The position numbers and the translations under genes are program-made. Below the pieces are notes generated by a model. That model did no database searches and was not told where the DNA came from. It saw nothing but the letters and a program-made list of their open reading frames with translations. From positions 1 to 56,697 of the forward strand of contig JAFGEY010000219.1 in assembly GCA_016931365.1 (NCBI GenBank): DNA of 56,697 nt, in the 5' to 3' direction. This stretch comes from Anaerolineae bacterium. GTDB taxonomy: Bacteria > Chloroflexota > Anaerolineae > JAFGEY01. Each line of letters starts with the position of its first letter. The first letter of the stretch is position 1. Below are positions 1 to 7,164 of the stretch, one piece after another.

Positions 1-2
1 CG

Positions 3-485
3 CTGTTCCCCAAACTGCGCCAGGCCGTCACCGCACTCGATCCGATGTCGCTGGCGCACCAGCTCCAGAGCGGCCAGGCGGTGCCGGTCGATGTGAGCGG
101 CGTGATCATCGAACTGCTGCCCGCCGAGGCCCAGGTGCGCATGCGCGCGCGCGAGGGGCTGGCCGTCGCCGACGCGGGCGGCGTGGTGGTCGGTATCGAT
201 ACCCATTTATCGCCCGAACTGGTGCAGGAGGGCCTTGCGCGCGACCTGGTACGGCGCATCCAGGACGCGCGCAAGGCCGCCGGGTTCGCGATCGAGGATC
301 GCATCGCCCTCACCTACCAGGCCGACGACACATTGAACGCCGTCTTTGCGGCGCTGGGCGCGTACATCGCCGAGGAAACACTGGCCGTGCAGATGGTCGG
401 CGGGCAGCCCGCCGAAGGGAGCTTTGTCGACCAATTCGAGCTGGACGGCGAGCCGATCACGCTAAGTGTGCAAAAAGTAGCGTAA
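3..485 (+). CDS. ileS: Isoleucyl-tRNA synthetase, C-terminal part (5' end outside window)
   Basis: This is the last ~160 residues of a cytoplasmic class I isoleucyl-tRNA synthetase, which charges tRNA-Ile with isoleucine. The frame is open from base 3, upstream of the first in-frame ATG at 45, so the gene enters from the left and that ATG is internal. The visible part is the C-terminal extension after the anticodon-binding helices. It carries the family stretch LVQEGLARDLVRRIQDARK followed by the beta-rich end. The catalytic HIGH and KMSKS motifs lie off the window. The TAA stop at 483-485 is followed 19 bases later by a strong hairpin terminator. Identification rests on the C-terminal extension alone, but that extension is quite characteristic. 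Confidence 0.88.
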   Translation: MFPKLRQAVTALDPMSLAHQLQSGQAVPVDVSGVIIELLPAEAQVRMRAREGLAVADAGGVVVGIDTHLSPELVQEGLARDLVRRIQDARKAAGFAIEDRIALTYQADDTLNAVFAALGAYIAEETLAVQMVGGQPAEGSFVDQFELDGEPITLSVQKVA

Positions 486-504
486 CCACAACTGAAACAT
501 AAAA

Positions 505-541
505 AAAGAACCCTGGATTTTTGGAAAATCCAGGGTTCTTT
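505..541 (+). terminator. Rho-independent terminator after ileS
   Basis: A perfect 17-bp stem (505-521 with 525-541) closes a TGG loop. The right arm ends in TTCTTT and seven A residues (501-507) flank the left side, so it could also stop minus-strand transcription. It separates ileS from the next plus-strand gene, whose start lies only 14 bases downstream. Confidence 0.88.
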
Positions 542-556
542 GATAAAATGACGCTA
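521..556 (+). promoter_or_regulatory. Candidate promoter for a leaderless transcript, overlapping the terminator
   Basis: TTGGAA (521-526, 4 of 6 to the -35 consensus), a 17-base spacer and TAAAAT (544-549, 5 of 6 to the -10 consensus) place the expected start at or next to the A of the ATG at 556. No Shine-Dalgarno sequence precedes that ATG. The -35 box sits at the loop of the ileS terminator. The match is good but short, and no transcript start was measured. Confidence 0.35.
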
Positions 557-1344
557 TGACGAATTCAGACTTGCTCCACCAGGCCCGACAGGCCCTCCAA
601 TCCGGCGACCGCGAGCGAGCGCGCCGGCTGCTCGCTGATGCGCTGCGCGCCAATCTGCGCGATGCGCAGGCTTGGCTGCTGATGAGTGAGGCTGTGGAAC
701 AGCGGGCGCACAAACTCGACTGCCTGATGCGTGTCCTGGCCATCGAGCCGGAAAACGCGACGGCGCTGGCTCAACTGGCACGACTCAACCCGCAGCCGGA
801 GCCGCCTTCAGCAAAAAAAACGCCTCCACTCTCAATGCCATCTGCAGAGCCAATGGTTTTGCCCGTTCAGTCGGGTTTGATGGCCAATATGGCTACGCGA
901 AACATTTCTCCTGTACCCTCGCCAGCGGAACGTTTAGAGATCGAACGGCAGCACAGACAAGGCCGCCGATCCCTGATGCTCGCCGGAGCGCTAATCATCA
1001 GCATGTTTTGCGGTATCGTCTTGCTTACCCTGACCGTCACCCAGGTGGTACCGCGCGGGCAGGCCATCCGCCAGGAGCGGCTCAGCGTCCCCCCCACGCT
1101 CGAACCGATTTTGTACCAGGCGACATTGTGGTGTTCATCCTGCGATCAAGCCGGGGATCCGGTCATCCTGTGGGAAAAGGTTGGCGACGGGGTTTCGCGC
1201 GGAGGCAAGGTGGGCGAACTGCCGCACAACACAACGGTCAACGTGCACAAAGAGGTGTGGTCAGAGCCGGAAGGGCGAACCTATTATCACATCTCGGCCG
1301 GGGATCAAAAGGGCTGGGTACCGGAGACGTTCATCAAGGAATAG
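556..1344 (+). CDS. Membrane-anchored protein with TPR-like N-terminus and SH3-like extracytoplasmic domain
   Basis: 262 residues. Residues 1-75 form amphipathic helix pairs of the TPR type (repeated Ala/Leu-rich helices ending in 'AIEPENATALAQLARL'). A Pro/Ser-rich linker follows. One transmembrane helix lies at about 140-163 (LMLAGALIISMFCGIVLLTL). The C-terminal ~75 residues look like a bacterial SH3-type beta barrel ending 'GWVPETFIKE'. A 'WCSSCD' CxxC pair begins that outer domain and could be a redox or metal site, which is unusual for SH3b. The likely topology is cytoplasmic TPR and outer SH3, suggesting a scaffold that senses or binds the cell envelope. No enzyme motif is seen. The start has no ribosome binding site and may be leaderless. 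The neighbouring ileS and transporter genes give no functional clue. Confidence 0.82.
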   Translation: MTNSDLLHQARQALQSGDRERARRLLADALRANLRDAQAWLLMSEAVEQRAHKLDCLMRVLAIEPENATALAQLARLNPQPEPPSAKKTPPLSMPSAEPMVLPVQSGLMANMATRNISPVPSPAERLEIERQHRQGRRSLMLAGALIISMFCGIVLLTLTVTQVVPRGQAIRQERLSVPPTLEPILYQATLWCSSCDQAGDPVILWEKVGDGVSRGGKVGELPHNTTVNVHKEVWSEPEGRTYYHISAGDQKGWVPETFIKE

Positions 1345-1367
1345 AAAAGCGGTCGAGCACCGCTTTT
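1345..1367. terminator. Bidirectional terminator between convergent genes
   Basis: A 9-bp stem (1345-1353 with 1359-1367, AAAAGCGGT/ACCGCTTTT) closes a CGAGC loop. It has T-rich ends in both directions. It starts one base after the stop of the plus-strand gene and lies just beyond the minus-strand stop at 1370, so it can serve both. Confidence 0.85.
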
Positions 1368-1369
1368 TA

Positions 1370-2311
1370 TTACACCAAGTCGCGCCACTGCCCTTTGTCG
1401 AGCAGTTCTTTGAGGCTGACGGCAATGTCGCTTTCCCGCCGCCCCAACATCACGCTGGCGATGAGCAGCCCTCCCCCTAACCACTGCAAGAACGTCAATC
1501 GCTCGCCGAGCCAGAAAAATGCCACCAGCAAAGCGACCAACAGTTCGGCCAACCCGAGCAACGAGGTTTGCGCGCCGCCGAGGCTTTGCAGTCCGGCAAA
1601 CATCAACAGGCGGGCCAAAATAGTCGGGAAGAGCGTCAGCCCCGCGACGGCCAACCAGCCGTCCAGCGAGATGGGCGTCCAGGGCGCGCCATTCACCAGC
1701 CGTGCGACTGCCGTCACCAACGCCATCGTCGACAGGGTATACAACGCAACCGAGCGTGAATCTACGTCAGCCAGCGTCCACTGCCCCAGCACCAGGTGCC
1801 AGGCGTACAGCGCGCCAGAACTGATCAGCAGCATCACGCCCAGCCAATCGACCAGCCTGGTGTTGGTGTAAGTGAGGGCAAAAACGCCCAGCAGAGCCAG
1901 CGCCAACCGGGCGAGTGACATGCGCGAAATATGATGCCCGGCAGCGATCAAAAAGACGAACACCCAGATCGGATAGAGCGTGTAGAGCAATTGAGCCAGC
2001 GAAGCGTCGATGCGCCCCAGGCCCGAATAGTAAAGCAGCGAGCCGATGCCATTGGCGAGGCCCATTCCCACACAGCCCATCAGATTGTGAAAGTCGATCG
2101 GAATCGCGTCGCGCCAAAAAAGGAGGTAAAAGAGCCACAGCGCGGCTGCAGCGCCAACCGTGCGCAACATCACCAGTGTAAAAGGCAGCACGTGCACGCG
2201 AAATGCCAGCTTGCCAAAGATGGGCGCCATTCCAAAAAAAATGGTCGAAGCCAGCGCAAGCAAAATGCCGCGTGTGCGCGCCTTTTTATCCGGCAATGCC
2301 TCTTGCTTCAT
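1370..2311 (-). CDS. EamA/DMT-superfamily transporter
   Basis: 313 residues from the ATG at 2311. A TTG 12 bases further upstream is open in frame, but GAGG sits six bases before the ATG, which decides the start. About ten hydrophobic helices are arranged as two EamA repeats, beginning 'GILLALASTIFFGMAPIFGK' and, in the second half, 'ALYAWHLVLGQW...'. Members of this inner-membrane family export or import amino acids, nucleotides or other metabolites. The substrate cannot be told from sequence. The C-terminus is a short charged tail. A hairpin lies upstream at 2325-2351, so this gene is probably transcribed separately from the signalling locus. No partner gene is adjacent. Confidence 0.9.
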   Translation of the reverse strand: MKQEALPDKKARTRGILLALASTIFFGMAPIFGKLAFRVHVLPFTLVMLRTVGAAAALWLFYLLFWRDAIPIDFHNLMGCVGMGLANGIGSLLYYSGLGRIDASLAQLLYTLYPIWVFVFLIAAGHHISRMSLARLALALLGVFALTYTNTRLVDWLGVMLLISSGALYAWHLVLGQWTLADVDSRSVALYTLSTMALVTAVARLVNGAPWTPISLDGWLAVAGLTLFPTILARLLMFAGLQSLGGAQTSLLGLAELLVALLVAFFWLGERLTFLQWLGGGLLIASVMLGRRESDIAVSLKELLDKGQWRDLV

Positions 2312-2324
2312 AGACTCCCTCAAG

Positions 2325-2351
2325 CAAAGACGGCCCGTTGGGCCGTCTTTG
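2325..2351 (-). terminator. Terminator hairpin at the end of the signalling array
   Basis: CAAAGACGGCC (2325-2335) pairs with GGCCGTCTTTG (2341-2351), with one extra C-G pair in the loop. It lies 21 bases past the stop of the threonine synthase-receiver gene and just ahead of the transporter start. The trailing T-tract is weak (TTTGCTTG on the minus strand). Confidence 0.65.
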
Positions 2352-2372
2352 ACCTCTGTGCAAAACCAGATA

Positions 2373-4037
2373 TTATCCCAAAATATCTTCGATCTCTTCC
2401 AGAATGTCCGTGCTCAAAAAAGTGCCTTTTTGCAGTAACTGGCGCACATGTCCATCGAGGCGCTTGCGCTCTGTCGTCGTCAGTTCTTGCGCAGTGACCA
2501 CGATCACGGGGATGTCGCGCAGGCGCTCGTCAGCCTTGAGTGATTCGATCACCCCAAAGCCATCCACTTCGGGCATCATCAGGTCGAGCAGGATCAGGTC
2601 AGGCCGGTTGCGGCGAATGATCTCCAACCCTTCACGTCCGTTGTGCGCCTCGTCGATCTGATAATCGCCCTGTGCCTGGAGCACACGCCGCAGTAGCCGT
2701 GCCGCGTCGATGTTGTCCTCGACGATGCAAATACGCCGGGTGCGCTGATCCAGGTTTTCCAGTGAGGCCAGCAATCCCTCTTCCTGGGCGACCGGCTGCT
2801 CGTGTTCTTGCTTTGCCAGTTCGATGCTTTGCTGCCAGTTGTCGCCGAGCAAGAATTTTTCCACCGGGAAGGTGTGCCCGGAGCAGTTGACTACGATGAC
2901 ATCGTCGGGCTGGATCAACCCTTTGGAGGCCATCTTGAACAGACCGGCAAAGGCCATCGCCGCAGCAGGCTCCATCGAGACGCCTTCCATCTTGGCCAGA
3001 ACGTGCATGGCGCGGAAGGATTCTTCGTCGGTCACTTTTTCAAATGCGCCGCCGTGCTCCATCACTACTTTGCGCAAATAGGTGTAGGCCGCACCGGGCC
3101 TGCCGGTGGCGACAGTGGCGATGAGCGTCTGTGGATTGAGCACCGGATCGGCCTCGATCAGCCCTTTGTGGAACGAATCGGTGATCGGCGCGCAGCCGGC
3201 AGCCTGGATGCTGGCCAGTTTGGGCGTCCGATCGACCAGGCCCATTTGCTTCATCTCTAAATACGCCTTCCAGACGCCCACCGGTCCCATAGCCCCACTC
3301 ACGGCCTGGAAATACCAGTCTGGCGTGCGCCAGGGCGTGCTGCTAGATGGGCCAAGCGTCTGCGCCAACTGTTCGGCGATCTCATAGCCCAAGGTTTTCA
3401 TTGCTTCGCGGGCAGCGATGTTTTTAAGACCGGTGTCGTAGAAAATGTCCTTGGCAGCCGCAAAATCGACGGCAACGGACTTAGTCTGATCGTAGGTGCC
3501 GGTCACTTTGATCACTTCGGTGCCATAGAGAGCGATCTCGCGCATCTTGTCGGCGGGCACGCTGCTGGGCAAAAATGCCCACAGCTTGATCCCGGCCTGG
3601 GTCGAATAGGCCGAATACGAGATGGCGACGTTGCCCGTCGAAGCCAACACCGCCTCGGTGATGCCATTTTCGCGCATCGCCGAGATGGCCAATGCCGCCT
3701 GGCGATCCTTGAACGATCCGGTCGGCCCCTGACGCTCGTCTTTGATGTACAGGTGGCGCAGGCCAAGCATCATCCCAACATTGTTTAGCCGATAAAGCGG
3801 CGTGCCTCCCTCACCCATTGTCACCCGGTTTGACAGATCGCGCAGGGGCAGCAGATCGTGATAGCGCCACATCGTAAAAGGCCGTTTGGATAGCTCGGCG
3901 TCCCATCGCCAGCGTATCTTGTCGTACGGATAACTGACATCGATCCAATCGTGCCCACAAGAGGGACACACTTTAAAAAAACGGATATATGGCTCGCGCC
4001 ACCCACATTTGGGACATTCCAGATCAATCTCTTGCAC
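2373..4037 (-). CDS. thrC: Threonine synthase fused to a CheY-like receiver domain
   Basis: 554 residues, GTG start at 4037 preceded by AGGGGG at ideal spacing. Residues 1-30 hold a zinc ribbon (Cys8, 11, 24, 27). Residues ~60-400 are a fold-type II PLP enzyme of the threonine synthase family, with the Schiff-base lysine Lys110 in GPTGSFKDR and the family motifs 'GEGGTPL' and 'VNCSGHTFP'. The usual enzyme makes threonine from O-phosphohomoserine and ends near residue 400. Here a linker (~400-432) leads into a receiver domain, residues ~434-554. All its key residues are present: acidic pair Glu440/Asp441, phospho-acceptor Asp485 in LILLDLMMPE, Thr515 and Lys537. Both halves look intact in one open frame. 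The gene follows the hybrid kinase after 15 bases, so phosphorylation-controlled enzyme activity is a reasonable inference. A related PLP enzyme with another substrate is possible. Confidence 0.92.
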   Translation of the reverse strand: MQEIDLECPKCGWREPYIRFFKVCPSCGHDWIDVSYPYDKIRWRWDAELSKRPFTMWRYHDLLPLRDLSNRVTMGEGGTPLYRLNNVGMMLGLRHLYIKDERQGPTGSFKDRQAALAISAMRENGITEAVLASTGNVAISYSAYSTQAGIKLWAFLPSSVPADKMREIALYGTEVIKVTGTYDQTKSVAVDFAAAKDIFYDTGLKNIAAREAMKTLGYEIAEQLAQTLGPSSSTPWRTPDWYFQAVSGAMGPVGVWKAYLEMKQMGLVDRTPKLASIQAAGCAPITDSFHKGLIEADPVLNPQTLIATVATGRPGAAYTYLRKVVMEHGGAFEKVTDEESFRAMHVLAKMEGVSMEPAAAMAFAGLFKMASKGLIQPDDVIVVNCSGHTFPVEKFLLGDNWQQSIELAKQEHEQPVAQEEGLLASLENLDQRTRRICIVEDNIDAARLLRRVLQAQGDYQIDEAHNGREGLEIIRRNRPDLILLDLMMPEVDGFGVIESLKADERLRDIPVIVVTAQELTTTERKRLDGHVRQLLQKGTFLSTDILEEIEDILG

Positions 4038-4052
4038 AGTTCCCCCTAGGAA

Positions 4053-7000
4053 TTATTTTCTCGAAAGCTGTTTGAACAACTCGATCATCTCTCTTGCCAC
4101 GATTGGCTTGCGCAAAAACGCCGAAGCGCCGGTGCTGATGGCCCGCGCGCCCTCGCTCGACCGCGAGCAGACGACCACCGGCGTCTGGCGTGTATGTCGT
4201 GCGCGCCTGAGCGCATCCAACAACGACCATCCTCGATCGCTCTGACCGATCTCTACGTCCATTACGATCGCCAGCGGGTTCAAATATCGCGCCCAACGGA
4301 TTGCCTCTTCAGGATCGTACAACCCCACAACCTGATAGCCGACGCTTTCCAGGAAGCGGCGATAGTTTTCCACCTCGGTATCATTGCTTTCCACCACCAG
4401 CACGATACGCTTGGTCTTGTCAATAACCAAATTGGCCAATTCGGGAATCTCCTCGGCCTGCGGCCCACCGATGGGCAAGTAAAAAGTAAAGGTCGTACCG
4501 GCCCCCGCTTCGCTTTCCACCCAGATACGCCCACCGTGCAATTCGACCAGTGTGCGGCTGATCGGCATGCCAAGGCCGGTACCCTCTGCCGCGCGCGTCG
4601 ACGAAGAGTCGATCTGGCGGAACTTTTCAAAGACCAGGCCGAGCTTTTCAGCTGGCATACCAACACCCGTGTCGGCGACACTGACGTAAACCAAGTCTTC
4701 TTCGTGCCAGGCTTTGATTGTGATCGAGCCTTGTTCGGTGAATTTGTCGGCGTTGGAGAGCAGATTGCGCACTACCTGACGGAGACGCGCGCCGTCGGCA
4801 CGAATCGTAGGTATGTCGGACGCAAAATCGCGGACCAGCTCGATCGACTTTTCTTTCTGGCGGACCTGGATTTCAATCGTTGAGAATTCTTTGATGAGCA
4901 ACTCGACAATATCCACGTTATTTTCGAGGATCAGTTCCATCTTGCCGGAGTCGATCTTGGATTGATCGAGAATATCGTTGATCAGGCGCAAAAGGTTTTG
5001 ACCGTTGTTGTAGATGGCTTCCAGATCAGTCTGCTGCATCTCGTTAAGCGGACCATCGATGCCTTTGAGCATCACCCGTGAAAAGCCGATGATCGAGTTC
5101 AACGGCGTGCGCAATTCGTGCGACATCGTGGCTAAAAAGTCGGCGCGAAACTGGTCGATCTCGCGCAATTCCTCGGCCACGCGCTCGATCTCCACAGCAC
5201 GACGTTGAACTTCTTCGAACAACTGGGCCACCTCGATGGCCGATGATAGCTGTTCGGTCACAGCGTTGATGATTTCCAGCTCTTCGCCTGTCCACTCGCG
5301 TTGCACACCGACCTCTTGCAGGCCCAGCATACCGATCACTTGGCCGCGGCGGTCGATCGGCGCAACGTAGGAAGTTTCGGCATCGCCGTTGCCAGGCTTG
5401 ATCCAGGCCAGCGGCTCGTGCTGCGCAAGCGCATAGGCCGCCTCAGACGGGATCGCCGACAACTCGGGCACGCCCGGTTGGCGGAACACAAAGTCGATGT
5501 CCTGGCGAGTAGACATATAACTCTCCCAAGACTCGCGAAGCAAGCTCCGCTGGAGGGTCGTAATTTCGGCTAGACGTTCCTGCGCGTCTTCGAACAATCG
5601 CGCATTCTCCAGCGCCTGTCCCATCTGATCGGCCACTGACTGCACCAACGACACCGCATCTTCAGACCAGGTCCGCTCGCTGCCCGGATCATGGATGCCC
5701 AGGACACCCAGCACGTGACCGCCATAAGAGATCGGCACGGCAATGTTTTTCTCATCAATTACCGGACGAGACAGAGCCATCACTTGTTTAGCTTCCGGCT
5801 CGGGGCGGTACGACAACGGTTGGAGATCGCCACCGAAGAGCCGATACCCCACCGAACGCATTCGCGGGGCCAGGCGATCCCACGACTCGCGCACGTAACG
5901 TTGGCGGAGCTGCTCCAGATCGTCGATGGCACGGTGCGTTTCATCGAGCACGCGCAAGTTGGCGACGCCGCTGGCGATCTGATCGGCAATGGAGGTAAGG
6001 GTCGAGACCTCCTGATCGCCCAAGTGCACATCTTGCGTGCTTTGTAGGCCCAACACACCTTGCAACTTGCCGCGCGAGAGCAGCGCAATCGCCGCTTCCA
6101 AGCGCACACCTTCGATCTGGTATGTACCGGCCCCAGGCTGATACATCACCTCTTGTTCGAATCGAGACTGCATATGAGCAGCACACCACCCGACGACCGT
6201 CCGATCGTCGATCTGGAGACGGAGGCCCACGTTCGACCCCGGATAACTGGAAGCGCTGAGGACCATCACTTCGCTCTCCGGCTCGACCAGGAACACCATA
6301 ACATGCATCTGAAACCCCTGGTGCAATAACTGTACTATCTGGGCTAATAGTTCGCCCGGTCGCTCCTCCGAAGCGATGATCTGTGAGATCTGGACCGACA
6401 TGTTCGACTGTGCAGCCTGTTGGCTCAACTCAGCATTGATCTGTTCCATCTGCCGGTTGAGCACATCCTGCGCTTCCAGGCTTTGGCGCAGGTCGGCGCG
6501 GCTTTGAGCCAACTGTGCCGTCCGCTCTTCGGCGCGCTGATAGTTATCCCAGGCCGAATAAATGGCCCTAAACAACGGCCCGGCAGAGAGCCAGGTGATC
6601 GCCCCACTGAGAACAGTCAGCAACAGCGCCCCTCCGGTCAGCGGGGGCAGCGGATTCCCCAAAATGACTGGGACCAACATCGTCCCGGCAACCTGCAAAC
6701 CAAATACGGCCAATAGACTCCACAAAGGAAGCAGCAAGCCCGTGATCCAGGCCAGAAGCGGAAAGACGAAGGGAAGAATTTGCCACGAGACTTGCCAGAC
6801 ACTGCCGTGCACATTGGCTTCTGAAAGTGCGGCGACAGGAATGCACAATGCGACAGCGTAAAGCCCTACAAAAAACCAGGCTGCCCAGCCATAGCGCCCC
6901 TGATTCAAAAACTGCCAGGCAGCAAGAGAGGCAATCAACCAGAGGCCGGGCAAGGCAAACCAGATCGGATGGGCACCGGGCAACCCTGTTACCAGGAGTA

Positions 7001-7103
7001 ACTCGATCGCCACCACAGCCAGATTGGCTTTCCACAGCGTTGCTAGAAGTGACTGGCGAAAGTCAAACTGTGACTGTTGAATTGTCGATGAGGTTACACT
7101 CAT
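4053..7103 (-). CDS. Hybrid GAF sensor histidine kinase with C-terminal receiver (only kinase in the array)
   Basis: 1016 residues. ATG preceded by GGAGG at six bases. Residues ~25-180 contain about six membrane helices, followed by a coiled coil (~185-235). GAF-type regions lie at ~240-385, ~400-505 and ~515-630; the latter two begin with RESW helices shared with the other array proteins. HisKA is at ~640-710 with phospho-acceptor His662 in SHELRTPLN. HATPase_c at ~750-878 has N784 (NLLSNADKF), DTGVGMP and GTGLGMPIS. A receiver at ~898-1010 has Asp949, Ser980 and Lys999. Its N-terminal acidic pair is 'ES' rather than two acids, so Mg2+ binding and phosphorylation there may be weak. It lacks the tail found on the 19 kinase-free sensors. 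Its position, one gene before the receiver-tagged threonine synthase, makes it the probable output node. Confidence 0.94.
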   Translation of the reverse strand: MSVTSSTIQQSQFDFRQSLLATLWKANLAVVAIELLLVTGLPGAHPIWFALPGLWLIASLAAWQFLNQGRYGWAAWFFVGLYAVALCIPVAALSEANVHGSVWQVSWQILPFVFPLLAWITGLLLPLWSLLAVFGLQVAGTMLVPVILGNPLPPLTGGALLLTVLSGAITWLSAGPLFRAIYSAWDNYQRAEERTAQLAQSRADLRQSLEAQDVLNRQMEQINAELSQQAAQSNMSVQISQIIASEERPGELLAQIVQLLHQGFQMHVMVFLVEPESEVMVLSASSYPGSNVGLRLQIDDRTVVGWCAAHMQSRFEQEVMYQPGAGTYQIEGVRLEAAIALLSRGKLQGVLGLQSTQDVHLGDQEVSTLTSIADQIASGVANLRVLDETHRAIDDLEQLRQRYVRESWDRLAPRMRSVGYRLFGGDLQPLSYRPEPEAKQVMALSRPVIDEKNIAVPISYGGHVLGVLGIHDPGSERTWSEDAVSLVQSVADQMGQALENARLFEDAQERLAEITTLQRSLLRESWESYMSTRQDIDFVFRQPGVPELSAIPSEAAYALAQHEPLAWIKPGNGDAETSYVAPIDRRGQVIGMLGLQEVGVQREWTGEELEIINAVTEQLSSAIEVAQLFEEVQRRAVEIERVAEELREIDQFRADFLATMSHELRTPLNSIIGFSRVMLKGIDGPLNEMQQTDLEAIYNNGQNLLRLINDILDQSKIDSGKMELILENNVDIVELLIKEFSTIEIQVRQKEKSIELVRDFASDIPTIRADGARLRQVVRNLLSNADKFTEQGSITIKAWHEEDLVYVSVADTGVGMPAEKLGLVFEKFRQIDSSSTRAAEGTGLGMPISRTLVELHGGRIWVESEAGAGTTFTFYLPIGGPQAEEIPELANLVIDKTKRIVLVVESNDTEVENYRRFLESVGYQVVGLYDPEEAIRWARYLNPLAIVMDVEIGQSDRGWSLLDALRRARHTRQTPVVVCSRSSEGARAISTGASAFLRKPIVAREMIELFKQLSRK

Positions 7104-7133
7104 CCCGTTCCTCCAATCCGCACAAACTACAGG

Positions 7134-7159
7134 CAGTTTGAAACTGAAGACAGTTTGAA
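7134..7159 (-). promoter_or_regulatory. Direct repeat upstream of the kinase gene (possible operator)
   Basis: CAGTTTGAA occurs at 7134-7142 and again at 7151-7159, a 17-base period. The first copy is part of the palindrome CAGTTT-G-AAACTG (7134-7146), and a CAAACT/AGTTTG inverted pair spans 7123-7140. The cluster fills the 61-base gap ahead of the kinase gene. It could be an operator or remnant hairpin. The repeats are short enough to be chance. Confidence 0.25.
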
Positions 7160-7164
7160 CGGAA

